A stretch of 64,000 bases of DNA from an uncultured Prevotellaceae bacterium. GTDB taxonomy: Bacteria > Bacteroidota > Bacteroidia > Bacteroidales > Bacteroidaceae. Made by a program: the position numbers and the translations under genes. The notes beneath the pieces were generated by a model. It had not been told where the DNA came from, made no database searches, and saw only the letters and a program-made list of their open reading frames with translations. Shown here one piece after another: positions 26,198 through 35,852 of the stretch (the first letter of the stretch is position 1; each line of letters opens with the position of its first letter). The DNA lies in contig CAMBDA010000014.1 of the NCBI GenBank assembly GCA_945865175.1, forward strand, positions 1 through 64,000, in the 5' to 3' direction.

Positions 26198-27049
26198 ATG
26201 TTAGAGACAGAACAACAAGCAAAATCCGCCGATGCGCGAGTAGTCAACACGATTGATATTGGTGCTATTGTGCGTGCACGTGCCAAGGACAAGGCACGCT
26301 TCATCCCGCGTTTTCTTATCAAGGGACTGGAGCGCCTGATACATCAGGACTTCATCAATGAATACCTGCGCCAGAACCGCGAGGGAGTGGATTTCTGCCG
26401 TGGAGTGGTGGAGTATTTGCGTGTGGACGTGGAGGTGCAAGGGTTGGAGAACCTGCCCGAGGATGCCGAAACCAGGCGCTACACCTTTGTGAGCAACCAT
26501 CCGCTGGGCGCGATAGATGGTGTCACGCTGGGGTGGGTGATAGGGTCGCGCTTCGACGGACGGGTGAAGTATCTGGTGAATGACCTCCTGATGAATCTCC
26601 GCGGCCTGGCTCCCCTGTGCGTGCCTGTGAACAAGCTGGGTCGTCAGGGACACGACTTTACGCGTAGGGTAGACGAGGCTTTTGGCGGCAACTGCCATGT
26701 CATCATGTTCCCAGCCGGATTGTGCAGTCGTCGCCAACCTGACGGGTCCATCCGCGACCTGACATGGCACAAGGGTTTTCTCAAGAAAAGCATCCAGTTT
26801 GAGCGCGACATCGTGCCTGTCCATTTCATTGGTTACAACAGCCCGCGGTTCTACCGGGTGGCCAGCTGGTGCAAGAAACTGCATTTGCCCAATCTGGCCA
26901 TGGCGCTCCTTCCCGACGAGATGTACAGGAGTCAGGGCAAACGCTATATCGTGAAGTTTGGCAAGCCCATCCCCCATGCCATGTTCGACCGCTCCCGTTC
27001 CTTGCAGCAATGGGCCCAGTGGGTGCAGGACAGGGTGTACGAACTGTGA
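26198..27049 (+). CDS. glsA: Glycine lipid O-acyltransferase GlsA homologue (PlsC-like)
   Basis: The protein has 283 residues. It resembles 1-acyl-glycerol-3-phosphate acyltransferases: SNHPLGAIDGVTLG near residue 103 is a variant of the NHxxxxD catalytic motif, and IMFPAGLCSRR near residue 170 corresponds to the second conserved motif. It lies next to a GlsB-type N-acyltransferase, and in Bacteroides this pair makes N-acyl then O-acyl glycine lipids, so GlsA is the best reading. The ATG at 26198 is used in preference to an in-frame TTG three bases earlier. Function in this organism is inferred. Confidence 0.78.
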   Translation: MLETEQQAKSADARVVNTIDIGAIVRARAKDKARFIPRFLIKGLERLIHQDFINEYLRQNREGVDFCRGVVEYLRVDVEVQGLENLPEDAETRRYTFVSNHPLGAIDGVTLGWVIGSRFDGRVKYLVNDLLMNLRGLAPLCVPVNKLGRQGHDFTRRVDEAFGGNCHVIMFPAGLCSRRQPDGSIRDLTWHKGFLKKSIQFERDIVPVHFIGYNSPRFYRVASWCKKLHLPNLAMALLPDEMYRSQGKRYIVKFGKPIPHAMFDRSRSLQQWAQWVQDRVYEL

Positions 27050-27093
27050 TTTATGAATAGGAACAAAGAATGAACGAATAACAAGGTAGACAT

Positions 27094-28089
27094 ATGAAGG
27101 AAATCATCCCCAAGGTGCCTCGCGAACTGCTTCTCGAGGAACTCACCGAAGACAAGAAACTGAGGCGCACCAACAAGAGCGGCAATGACATATATATAGT
27201 GACATGGCAGGATTCGCCCAATGTGGTGAGGGAATTGGGAAGACTGCGTGAGATTGCCTTTAGGGCTGCGGGAGGAGGAACGGGCATGGAACTGGACCTC
27301 GACGAATTCGACACCATGGAGCATCCCTACAAGCAGCTATTGGTGTGGGACCCTGAGGCACAGGAAATACTGGGAGGCTATCGCTATCTGCTGGGGCGCG
27401 ATGTCAAGTTCGACGAGCAAGGGCAGCCCGTGCTGGCCACAAGCCATATGTTCCATTTTTCGGAGCGCTTCATCAAGGAGTACCTTCCCTATACCATAGA
27501 GCTGGGCCGCAGTTTCGTGACGCTGGAGTATCAGAGCAGCCGCATGGGAACCAAGGGACTTTTTGCACTGGACAACCTGTGGGACGGATTGGGGGCTCTC
27601 ACAGTGGTGATGCCGGATGTGCGTTATTTCTTTGGCAAGTTCACCATGTATCCCAGCTACGACCGTATGGCACGCGACATGATTCTGTTCTTCCTGCGCA
27701 AGCATTTCCATGATTCCGACGGATTGATTCTGCCCAAGCACCCCCTGAGCCTGTGGCACGACGAGCATATCTTCGAGACGCTCTTTGTGGAAGACGAGTT
27801 CAAGGCCGATTACCGCATCCTCAACCGCGAGGTGCGCAAGTTGGGCTACAATATACCTCCGCTGGTGAATGCCTACATGGGTCTTTCACCCACGATGAGG
27901 CTTTTCGGGACGGCCATTAATGATGGTTTTGGTGATGTGGAGGAGACCGGAATCCTGATAGCCATTGATGAGATTCTGGCCGAGAAGCGCATCCGCCATA
28001 TCGACACCTTTGCCGCCAGCCATCCTGAGGAGGTGAAGCTCACAAGTGGTGCCAATAAAATTATCTTCAAACCAGGGTCGGGCGAATAA
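27094..28089 (+). CDS. glsB: Glycine lipid N-acyltransferase GlsB homologue (GNAT fold)
   Basis: The protein has 331 residues of the family often annotated as hemolysin or GNAT acyltransferase. Family features are the N-terminal REIAFRAAGGGTGMELDLDEFD, the central LVWDPEAQEILGGYRYLLG strand pair, and the ELGRSFV motif near residue 150. In Bacteroides thetaiotaomicron the homologous enzyme joins a 3-hydroxy fatty acid to glycine. It follows glsA by 44 bases and precedes dgt by 15. Substrate use here is inferred from the family. Confidence 0.8.
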   Translation: MKEIIPKVPRELLLEELTEDKKLRRTNKSGNDIYIVTWQDSPNVVRELGRLREIAFRAAGGGTGMELDLDEFDTMEHPYKQLLVWDPEAQEILGGYRYLLGRDVKFDEQGQPVLATSHMFHFSERFIKEYLPYTIELGRSFVTLEYQSSRMGTKGLFALDNLWDGLGALTVVMPDVRYFFGKFTMYPSYDRMARDMILFFLRKHFHDSDGLILPKHPLSLWHDEHIFETLFVEDEFKADYRILNREVRKLGYNIPPLVNAYMGLSPTMRLFGTAINDGFGDVEETGILIAIDEILAEKRIRHIDTFAASHPEEVKLTSGANKIIFKPGSGE

Positions 28090-28104
28090 AAACACGAAAA
28101 AGCG

Positions 28105-29469
28105 ATGGCAAGGATGAGATGGGAACAACTGTTGTCGAGCAAGCGACTGGGCCAGGAGAACCAGCCGCACAGGAAGGATGACCGTACGGAATTCCAGCGC
28201 GACTATGACCGTATCATCTTTTCAGCCCCTTTCCGCAGGTTGCAGAACAAGACACAGGTGTTTCCGCTGCCTGGCAGTATTTTTGTGCACAACAGGCTTA
28301 CCCATAGTCTGGAGGTGAGTAGTGTGGGCCGAAGCCTGGGCAATGATGTGAGCCGGCTGTTGCTGCAACGCCATCCCGAACTGGCCGAGAGTTCCCATCT
28401 GAGCGAGTTGGGCACCATCGTGAGTACAGCCTGTCTGGCACATGACCTTGGCAATCCTCCTTTCGGCCACAGTGGCGAGAAAGCCATCGGTACCTATTTC
28501 AGCGAGGGACACGGCCGTTTCCTGCAGACCTATGTGTGTGAAGAGACAGGTGACAGCCTGACCGATGCCCAATGGGACGACCTGATACATTTTGAGGGCA
28601 ATGCCAATGCCTTCCGCCTGCTCACCCATCATTTCAAGGGACGTCGTGAGGGTGGCTTTGTAATGACCTATAGCACGCTGGCCAGCATCGTGAAATATCC
28701 CTTTTCATCGGATTTAGCAGGGGACAAGCGTAAATTCGGCTTTTTTCGCGAGGAGCAGGAATATTATACACGTATTGCTGATGAACTGGGGATTATCTGC
28801 CATTCTACCCCTGGAGGCTCTTTCAGCTATGCCCGATATCCGCTGGTCTATCTGGTGGAGGCTGCTGATGACATCTGTTACCAGATTATGGACATCGAGG
28901 ATGCCCACAAACTGAAGATACTCACCACCCAGGAAACAAAACAACTCCTGCTGGGATTCTTCCCCGACGACAAGAAAACCTATTTCCTGGAGCGAATGAG
29001 CAAGCTGGATGATGCCAACGAGCAGATTGTGTTCCTGCGCTCATGTGTCATCAACTGTCTGGAGAATGAGTGTGTCAATGTGTTTGTGGAACATGAAGAG
29101 GAAATCTTGTCGGGAACCTTTGCTGGCACCCTCATCGGGCACATCGCTCCGCTTCCCCGCAACGCCTATCAGACCTGCGCCCATACAGCCGAAACGGAAA
29201 TCTACCATTGCAAGGAAGTGGTGGATGTGGAAATAGCCGGTTTCAAGGTAATCACCGAGCTGGTGGACATGATGATTCATGCTGCGCTTCATTCCAACCA
29301 GGCATTCTCCCAACTGCTCATCAACCGTGTGAGTACCCAATACGACATCAAGGCCCCCACCCTGTACGGACGGGTGATGGCGGTGCTCGACTATATCTCG
29401 GGCATGACCGATGTGTATGCGCTGGATGTCTACCGCAAGACCAACGGAATGTCGATACCTAGTCTTTAA
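28105..29469 (+). CDS. dgt: Deoxyguanosinetriphosphate triphosphohydrolase
   Basis: The protein has 454 residues, full length for this dGTPase family. It splits dGTP or related dNTPs into the nucleoside and triphosphate. HD-domain metal ligands are visible: the histidine in LTHSLEVSSVGRSLG near residue 68 and the HD pair in LAHDLGNPPFGHSGEKA near residue 113. The YLVEAADDICYQIMDIEDA segment gives the remaining ligands. It sits between the lipid genes and dut, so two nucleotide-pool enzymes are adjacent. Confidence 0.93.
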   Translation: MARMRWEQLLSSKRLGQENQPHRKDDRTEFQRDYDRIIFSAPFRRLQNKTQVFPLPGSIFVHNRLTHSLEVSSVGRSLGNDVSRLLLQRHPELAESSHLSELGTIVSTACLAHDLGNPPFGHSGEKAIGTYFSEGHGRFLQTYVCEETGDSLTDAQWDDLIHFEGNANAFRLLTHHFKGRREGGFVMTYSTLASIVKYPFSSDLAGDKRKFGFFREEQEYYTRIADELGIICHSTPGGSFSYARYPLVYLVEAADDICYQIMDIEDAHKLKILTTQETKQLLLGFFPDDKKTYFLERMSKLDDANEQIVFLRSCVINCLENECVNVFVEHEEEILSGTFAGTLIGHIAPLPRNAYQTCAHTAETEIYHCKEVVDVEIAGFKVITELVDMMIHAALHSNQAFSQLLINRVSTQYDIKAPTLYGRVMAVLDYISGMTDVYALDVYRKTNGMSIPSL

Positions 29470-29503
29470 AAACCTATTATAAACAATGTAAACACATACC
29501 GAT

Positions 29504-29938
29504 ATGAAAGTGAAAATCGTGAACAAAAGCCATCATCCGTTGCCGGCTTATGCAACGGAATGTGCGGCCGGCATGGACCTCAGGGCCAATATCAATGCGC
29601 CCATCCTGCTGGAGCCTCTTCATCGCTGCCTGGTGCCCACCGGGCTCTATATCTCCCTTCCTCAGGGATATGAGGCACAGGTGAGACCCCGTAGCGGACT
29701 GGCCTTGAAGCGCGGTATTACGGTTCTCAACGCCCCTGGCACCATCGATGCAGACTATAGGGGTGAGATTGGGGTGATTCTGATCAACCTGTCGGAGGAC
29801 AATTTCCTTATCAATGATGGTGAACGCATTGCCCAAATGGTGATTGCGCGCCACGAGCAGGCAGAACTGGAACAGGTGGAGGTGCTCGACGAAACAGCCC
29901 GTGGGACGGGCGGATTCGGACATAGTGGTGTCAAGTAG
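29504..29938 (+). CDS. dut: dUTP diphosphatase
   Basis: The protein has 144 residues of the trimeric dUTPase family. It converts dUTP to dUMP, preventing uracil incorporation into DNA. The five family motifs are present: [40 protein letters not shown], and the C-terminal glycine-rich [10 protein letters not shown]. It lies 34 bases after dgt and six bases before the TPR gene. Confidence 0.97.
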   Translation: MKVKIVNKSHHPLPAYATECAAGMDLRANINAPILLEPLHRCLVPTGLYISLPQGYEAQVRPRSGLALKRGITVLNAPGTIDADYRGEIGVILINLSEDNFLINDGERIAQMVIARHEQAELEQVEVLDETARGTGGFGHSGVK

Positions 29939-29944
29939 TAGACG

Positions 29945-31672
29945 ATGATGTTGATGTTGAGACTGCTGGTACTGTTCTTTATTTGCTCGGTGGCTGGCGG
30001 CGCCTGTGCCCAGACACCCAAGTTCGACTATTTCTACTTGGAAGCTGAAAAATGTCAGCTTTCCGGGGAATGGTCGGCTGCATTGGAACTCTATGCCCAT
30101 TGCCTGGACCTCTGTCCCGATGCGCCAGAGGCCTTGCGCAGTATGGGCGTGATGAAGTATTATATGCTTCGCGACTCCACTGGGCTCGACCTCATTCGCA
30201 GGGCTTCGGATTTGGAACCAGAGAATCCCTGGTACCTGGAGTCGTTGGCCTCCATCTATCTGGAGAAAGGGGACATGCAGCAGTCGGTGGATGCGCTGGA
30301 GCGTCTCTCCCGTTTGCAGTCATCCTGCTCCGATGTGTTGGTGCAGCTGGCCGGATTATACAAGTCGCTGGGCCGCTCGGAGGATGCCCTCAGTGTGCTG
30401 GATCGCATAGAAGTGCTTGAGGGGAAGACTCCACAGCTTTCGATTGAAAAGTTCCGCCTGCTGATGGACCTGGGGAAACCCCAGCAGGCTTTCGGTGAAA
30501 TGGAGGATTTGTGCAACGAATTCCCTCAGGACCAGAACTGCCGGATTGTTATGGCCAACCAATATATGGAGAACGGCCAGCCCCAGCAGGCCAAGGCCAT
30601 CTATGACCGCGTGGCACAGGCCGAACCCACCAATCCCAATCTTCAGTTGGCATTGCTGGGTTATTATGAGGAGACGGGCGACTCGATTGGCTTCCGCCAT
30701 TTGTGCGACTCCCTGCTCTACGACAAGGGTACACAGCAGGCATTGCGTGCGGCCTTGGTAAAGGAGATGCTCACCCGTGCCAAGCGCGATACCACCCAGC
30801 GTGCAGGCTTGAAGGACATGTTCGACCGCATCCTGTCCATGCCCCAGCCCGATGCCACGATATGGCAGCTCAGGCTGGCCTATCTGGTGATGATGGAAGC
30901 CTCCGAAGAGGAGGTGATGGACGGTATGTGGAAGGTACTGGACATTGAGCCGTCCAACAGGCTTGCCCTGTCCAGCCTGCTGGAATACTATGCCCGCAAG
31001 AAGGATTATCCGTCCATGGAGAAGATATGCCGCCAAGCTGCCAACTATTATCCCGAACAGCTGGACTTCTATTTCTACCTCAGCCTGGCTCTCTACGAGC
31101 AGGACAAGAACATGGAAAGCATAGAGGCTATCCTGCACGGACTGCGGCTCAGGGACAATACGGCCCAGCCAGGACAGGTGTCCGACATGTTCTCGCTGCT
31201 AGGCGACCTGTATCACGAGGACAATCGGGTGGAGGAGGCTTTTGCTTGCTACGACTCCTCGCTTGTGTACAAGGATGACAATGTGGCCTGCCTCAACAAT
31301 TATGCCTATTTTCTGTCGCTGCAGGGCGAGCAGCTCGACAAGGCGGAGGAAATGAGCTACCGTACCATTCGGCTGGAACCGGAGAACAAAACCTATCTCG
31401 ATACGTACGCATGGATACTTTTTATGAAAGAACGTTTCACCGAGGCCAGAATCTACATCGACAGGGTGGTGGACCCGGAGGCCCCTGCCGACAGCCTGCT
31501 CCAGGATGAGATGCTTTCGGCCAACGTGATTGAACATGCGGGCGATATCTATGCCAGATGTGGACTTGAAGAGAGGGCCCTTTATTATTGGAAGCTGGCC
31601 AGGGAGAAGAACGACGGCACGGCCACGGAGGCCTTGCCCAGAAAACTACGTAAGAAAAAATATTGCAAATGA
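29945..31672 (+). CDS. Exported TPR-repeat protein
   Basis: The protein has 575 residues. The first 20 or so form a signal peptide (MLRLLVLFFICSVAGGACA). The mature part is built of degenerate tetratricopeptide repeats, for example ALELYAHCLDLCPDAPEALRS and ALSSLLEYYARKKDYPSMEK. Such proteins act as periplasmic or outer-membrane scaffolds. Its last codons overlap the next gene by four bases (ATGA), so the three genes from here to the EnvC-like gene are translationally coupled. The exact partner is unknown. Confidence 0.85.
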   Translation: MMLMLRLLVLFFICSVAGGACAQTPKFDYFYLEAEKCQLSGEWSAALELYAHCLDLCPDAPEALRSMGVMKYYMLRDSTGLDLIRRASDLEPENPWYLESLASIYLEKGDMQQSVDALERLSRLQSSCSDVLVQLAGLYKSLGRSEDALSVLDRIEVLEGKTPQLSIEKFRLLMDLGKPQQAFGEMEDLCNEFPQDQNCRIVMANQYMENGQPQQAKAIYDRVAQAEPTNPNLQLALLGYYEETGDSIGFRHLCDSLLYDKGTQQALRAALVKEMLTRAKRDTTQRAGLKDMFDRILSMPQPDATIWQLRLAYLVMMEASEEEVMDGMWKVLDIEPSNRLALSSLLEYYARKKDYPSMEKICRQAANYYPEQLDFYFYLSLALYEQDKNMESIEAILHGLRLRDNTAQPGQVSDMFSLLGDLYHEDNRVEEAFACYDSSLVYKDDNVACLNNYAYFLSLQGEQLDKAEEMSYRTIRLEPENKTYLDTYAWILFMKERFTEARIYIDRVVDPEAPADSLLQDEMLSANVIEHAGDIYARCGLEERALYYWKLAREKNDGTATEALPRKLRKKKYCK

Positions 31673-32529
31673 AAAAGAAGTATACCTACCGCATCTGGAT
31701 GATGCTCCTGATAACAGTGGCACTTGCCGGTTGCCGCAGCACACGCAAGGTAACGGCTGGTGGTGATGACACGTTGCCATCTGCTACCACACCAGCCGAC
31801 GCCACGGTGGTGACCCGCATGAATACGATGAGACGGTCCGAGACGGCACTTACAAGCAAGGTGAACGTCACATTGGTGATGGGCGACAAGGATGTGTCGG
31901 TGGGGGGAACGCTGCGCATGAAGCGCGACGAGAGCATACAGCTATCCTTGGTCATGCTGGGCTTGATGGAGGTGGGTCGTCTGGAACTGACACCTGATTA
32001 TTTCATGCTCGTGGACCGTATGAACCATCGCTATGTGAAACGCCCGTATGCTGATGTGCGCTTTTTTGTGGATGCAGGGGTGGACTTTTTTACTTTCCAG
32101 GCTTTGTTCTGGAATGAACTCTTTTGTCTGGGCAAGGACAAGAGAATACCAGAATCCTCCGATTTCATCGCTACGTCGCTCAATGACGAACTGCTCCTTA
32201 CGCAGAAGAAGAGCGGAAAGGTGAGCCTCTCCTTCGTGGTAAAGGACACTGACCTGCAGCTCACTCACACCCGCATCGGAGGAACGGATGAAGCAGCCGA
32301 TAAGGGCCTGACCTGGAAATATGCGTCCTTTGAGCCTTTTGGTGATACACCCTTTCCCCGGCAGATGCAGTTGTCGGCCCAGGTCTCCCAGAAACCCTTG
32401 CAGGCAACCTTTGTGCTGGGCACGCCCAAGGTGAGTGCCGACTGGGAAACGCGCACGAAACTGAGCAATAAGTACACGGAGATTACCGTGGAGTCAATCA
32501 TGAACATCCTAATGAATCTGTCGAAATGA
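31669..32529 (+). CDS. DUF4292 lipoprotein
   Basis: The protein has 286 residues. It starts with a lipoprotein signal, MKKKYTYRIWMMLLITVALAGC, with the lipobox LAGC, so it is membrane-attached. The rest matches the DUF4292 family of Bacteroidota (strands such as VNVTLVMGDKDVSVGGTLRMK and EITVESIMNI at the end), with a fold recalling LolA/LolB-like half-barrels. The ATG at 31669 overlaps the TPR stop by four bases; an in-frame TTG six bases earlier is not preferred. Function unknown, probably envelope related by context. Confidence 0.85.
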   Translation: MKKKYTYRIWMMLLITVALAGCRSTRKVTAGGDDTLPSATTPADATVVTRMNTMRRSETALTSKVNVTLVMGDKDVSVGGTLRMKRDESIQLSLVMLGLMEVGRLELTPDYFMLVDRMNHRYVKRPYADVRFFVDAGVDFFTFQALFWNELFCLGKDKRIPESSDFIATSLNDELLLTQKKSGKVSLSFVVKDTDLQLTHTRIGGTDEAADKGLTWKYASFEPFGDTPFPRQMQLSAQVSQKPLQATFVLGTPKVSADWETRTKLSNKYTEITVESIMNILMNLSK

Positions 32530-33887
32530 GAAACGTCTGTTGCGTCCGTTGGCTGGCATGTTTGATAGTGGGAATGTGCACTATGGGCTCACTGGCCCAG
32601 AACAGCAAGAAGGTGAAGGCGCTCAAGCGTCAGAAAACCGAACTGCAGGACAAACTGCGCAAGTCGCAACAGGAATTGAAGGAGACTACAAAAAAGGTAA
32701 AGAGCGGACAGCGCGACATACAGGTGATCGACCGTAAACTCGACGACCGCCTCACCCATATCCGCAGCCTTGAAACGGAGATGGCAGAACTGGACAAGCA
32801 GAACGTACGTCTGCAGAAGAACATCTCTCGCATCACGGGCCAGCTCAACGAGAAAAAACGCAAGTTCCGTCATGCGGTGCGTTATGCCCGTACCTGCAAG
32901 CAGCTGACAAGTCCTATGCTGTTTGTGTTCTCGGCACAAAACTTCACTCAGCTTCTGCGCAGGGCACGTTTTGCACGTGAGTATGCACTTTACCAGCGCG
33001 ACCTGGGCAACCAGATTTTGGGCAAGCAGATAGAACTGCTGAATGCGCAGAACCAGCTTTTGGAGTCGAAAAGCCGCAAGAACGGCCTGCTCAGGGAGGT
33101 AATGGCCCAGCGCAAGCAACTAGGAGAGCAACAGGTGGCCCAGCGTAAGGTGGTGGAGGGCCTTCGGAAGAAAGAGAAGGGCCTGGCCGGAACAGTGAAG
33201 GACCAGCAGCGCCAACTGGCTGCCCTCGACAAGAAAATCGACGACCTCATAGCCTACGAGATAGAACAGGCACGCAAGCGGGCTGAGGAGGCTGCCCGCA
33301 AGAAAGCCGCCGAGGAAGAGGCGCGCCGCAAGCGACAGCAGGCAGCCAAGGGCAAGACGACAGCGGGCGGCAAGACGGCTGCTGCCGAAAAACCTGCCAC
33401 CTCGTCATCGTCCTCCTCGACGGGCAGCACTGCTTCCAGCCGTGGTTCGTGGCTCACCCCGCAGGACAAACAGCTCAACGGCTCCTTTGTGCAGAACAAG
33501 GGCCGCCTGCCGGTGCCCATCACGGGCCAGTACATGATTGGTAACCATTTTGGCGTGTACAATGTGAAGGGGCTGAAGAATGTGCAGCTCGACAACAAGG
33601 GCATTAATTACATCGGCAAGCCAGGGGCGCGTGCACGTTCTGTCTTTGACGGTGTGGTGACGGCTGTGTTCCAGTTCGGCGGCACCAAGAATGTGCTGGT
33701 GCGCCATGGTAGCTACATCTCGGTCTATTGCAATCTCTCGTCCACTATCGTGTCGAAGGGGCAGAGGGTGAGCACAAAGGACATACTGGGCACCGTGGCC
33801 GACGATGGATCGGGCAACTGTGTGCTTCATTTCCAGCTTCGCAAGGAAACCTCCAAACTCAATCCAGAAGCCTGGGTGGGAAAATGA
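32526..33887 (+). CDS. EnvC-like murein hydrolase activator (degenerate LytM domain)
   Basis: The protein has 453 residues. A signal peptide (to about residue 25) is followed by two long coiled-coil segments (about residues 30-115 and 150-270), then a lysine/alanine-rich linker and a serine-rich tract. The C-terminal 120 residues are an M23/LytM fold, but the zinc ligands are partly lost: the usual HxH reads V-L-H, and the first histidine-containing segment reads NVQLDNKGINY. It therefore looks like an amidase activator and not a peptidase, as in EnvC. Its start overlaps the DUF4292 stop. Confidence 0.85.
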   Translation: MRNVCCVRWLACLIVGMCTMGSLAQNSKKVKALKRQKTELQDKLRKSQQELKETTKKVKSGQRDIQVIDRKLDDRLTHIRSLETEMAELDKQNVRLQKNISRITGQLNEKKRKFRHAVRYARTCKQLTSPMLFVFSAQNFTQLLRRARFAREYALYQRDLGNQILGKQIELLNAQNQLLESKSRKNGLLREVMAQRKQLGEQQVAQRKVVEGLRKKEKGLAGTVKDQQRQLAALDKKIDDLIAYEIEQARKRAEEAARKKAAEEEARRKRQQAAKGKTTAGGKTAAAEKPATSSSSSSTGSTASSRGSWLTPQDKQLNGSFVQNKGRLPVPITGQYMIGNHFGVYNVKGLKNVQLDNKGINYIGKPGARARSVFDGVVTAVFQFGGTKNVLVRHGSYISVYCNLSSTIVSKGQRVSTKDILGTVADDGSGNCVLHFQLRKETSKLNPEAWVGK

Positions 33888-33929
33888 CCTTTATAAATAA
33901 CCTAAAAACCTAAATACACAACACACACA

Positions 33930-34058
33930 ATGAAAAAACGTATTTTCAGCAAACAATGGCATCTGGCCTGTGCAGGAATCTCCCTGCTGGCCGTGGGATG
34001 GCAGCGACGGGTGAGCGTGAAGGCCGGCCGCTCCGCTACTGTAAAGATACGCATATAA
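33930..34058 (+). CDS. Possible small basic protein, 42 residues
   Basis: An ATG at 33930, after an A-rich leader (CACACACAATG), opens a 42-residue frame ending at 34058. It starts MKKRIFSKQWHLACAGISLL, a basic end plus a hydrophobic stretch like a signal anchor, and ends with VSVKAGRSATVKIRI. It lies 17 bases before the GH43-like gene. It could be a small membrane protein or a leader peptide. I recognise no family, and coding status is uncertain. Confidence 0.4.
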   Translation: MKKRIFSKQWHLACAGISLLAVGWQRRVSVKAGRSATVKIRI

Positions 34059-34075
34059 ACCAGTTTTTGACCGAT

Positions 34076-35809
34076 ATGAAACATATACGTTCAACTGCCC
34101 TTCTGGCCCTGGCAGGCATCCTTGGCGGTTGCCGCCCGTCGGCCGACATAGAGGCTGTGGTGGCCACACAGCCCAAGACCTTCTGTAACCCCCTGAACCT
34201 CGACTACCGTTTCATGCTGATCGACGGCGGAGAGGGTATCCGTGAGGCCGCCGACCCCGTGGTGGTGCGCTTCAAGGACCAGTATCTGCTCTTTGCCTCC
34301 AAGTCGTCGGGCTACTGGGTGACCCCCGACTTCGTGACGTGGCACCATGTGGTGATTCCCGACAGCGTGCTCCCTATCGAGGACTACGCCCCGGCGGTGA
34401 TGGTCCACGACGGATGGGTGTATTATGTGGGTTCCACCCATGGCAAGGGCATGGTATACCGCTCCGACTGTCCCGAGGAGGGACGCTGGGAACCTGTCCG
34501 TATAATAGACTCCTTCTGGGACCCTGCTTTCCTGGTGGACGGCGATAAGCTCTTCCTTTATTATGGCTGTTCGCCGGCCGACCCCATCCATGCCCGCCGG
34601 CTCGACCTGCAGACGCTGGAAAACGTGTCGGAGGTGGTGGACTGCCTCAACAGCGACAAGGAATCGCACGGCTGGGAACGCACGGGCGAGCACAACGAGT
34701 TGGAGCGCCGTCCCTATATCGAGGGCGCCTGGATGACAGAACACGACGGCATGTACTACCTCCAGTATGCCGCCCCGGGCACGGAGTGGAAGACCTATGC
34801 CGACGGGCTCTACACTTCCACTTCGCCCATGGGCCCCTTCCGCTACCACATGGCCAGCCCTGTGTCGGCCAAGCCCGCTGGCTTCATGAGCGGAGCCGGC
34901 CATGGTTGCCTGTTCCAGGCCGGCGACCAGTGGTGGAAGGCTGCCACCAATGCCATCAGCGTGCGCCACATGTTTGAGCGCAGGCTCTCGTTTTACCCCT
35001 CTGCTTTCGATGCCGACGGACAGCTCTACACCGATACCTATCTAGGCGACTATCCCCATTTCCTGCCCGGCACGGAAAACGCCGCCCAGGACGGCGGTCC
35101 CGTGTGGATGCTGCTGTCGTGCAACCGGCCCGTGCAGGCTTCTTCCTCCCTGGAAGACCAGCCAGCCACAAATGCTGTGGACGAGGAGTCGCGCACATCG
35201 TGGGTGGCCCAGGGCAATGGCGCGGAATGGCTGCAGGTGGACCTCATGGACGAATGCGACATCCAGGCCATTCAGGTCAACTATGACGAGTATGGAGCCA
35301 CGGCCCGTGGCATGGCGGATAGTCTCTATCAGCAGTACCGCCTCTATGCCTCGCACGACGGCAGGAGGTGGAGCCTCATTGCCGACCGTTCCGACAAGTA
35401 CACCGACACGCCCCACGACTACGTGGAGTTTGAACGTCCCTTCTCGGCACGCTACATCAAGTGGGAGAATGTGGCGTATACCCTCTCCTCCAATGTGTCG
35501 CTGCGCGACCTCCGCGTGTTCGGGCTGGGCAGGGGGCGGGTTCCCTCCGTACCCCGTGGGCTCAGGGCTGAGCGCAATCCCGAGGACCGCTGCCAGGCCA
35601 CGCTCACATGGCAGCCGGCAAGGGGTGCCGAGGGCTATGTGGTGCGCTATGGCATTGCGCCCGACAAACTCTATTCCAGCCATCAGGTGCTGGAGGGTCA
35701 CGAACTCAGGCTCACGGGGCTGAACGCAGAGCCCGTGTACTGGTTTGCCGTGGATGCCTACAATGCCAGTGGCATCATCCATGGCACAGAGACGATAAGC
35801 ATGGAGTAA
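34076..35809 (+). CDS. GH43-like lipoprotein with discoidin and FN3 domains
   Basis: The protein has 577 residues from the ATG at 34076, which begins a lipoprotein signal with lipobox ILGGC. The five-bladed GH43-type domain runs to about residue 330. The three acidic residues are placed as in the family: D60 in AADPVVV, D149 in WDPAFL, E216 in YIEGAW. A discoidin (F5/8 type C) carbohydrate-binding module follows (about 345-485), then a fibronectin type III module to the end. It probably acts on arabinose- or xylose-containing glycans at the cell surface. The next gene encodes a GH3 enzyme. Confidence 0.85.
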   Translation: MKHIRSTALLALAGILGGCRPSADIEAVVATQPKTFCNPLNLDYRFMLIDGGEGIREAADPVVVRFKDQYLLFASKSSGYWVTPDFVTWHHVVIPDSVLPIEDYAPAVMVHDGWVYYVGSTHGKGMVYRSDCPEEGRWEPVRIIDSFWDPAFLVDGDKLFLYYGCSPADPIHARRLDLQTLENVSEVVDCLNSDKESHGWERTGEHNELERRPYIEGAWMTEHDGMYYLQYAAPGTEWKTYADGLYTSTSPMGPFRYHMASPVSAKPAGFMSGAGHGCLFQAGDQWWKAATNAISVRHMFERRLSFYPSAFDADGQLYTDTYLGDYPHFLPGTENAAQDGGPVWMLLSCNRPVQASSSLEDQPATNAVDEESRTSWVAQGNGAEWLQVDLMDECDIQAIQVNYDEYGATARGMADSLYQQYRLYASHDGRRWSLIADRSDKYTDTPHDYVEFERPFSARYIKWENVAYTLSSNVSLRDLRVFGLGRGRVPSVPRGLRAERNPEDRCQATLTWQPARGAEGYVVRYGIAPDKLYSSHQVLEGHELRLTGLNAEPVYWFAVDAYNASGIIHGTETISME

Positions 35810-35852
35810 TACTAATATACTTATATTAAACCTTAAAGTAGAAATCCGAATC

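Noticed and set aside
33956-34075. Longer start for the GH43-like lipoprotein
   Set aside because: It would bury the lipoprotein signal 40 residues inside and overlaps the 42-residue frame; the ATG at 34076 gives a normal lipobox.
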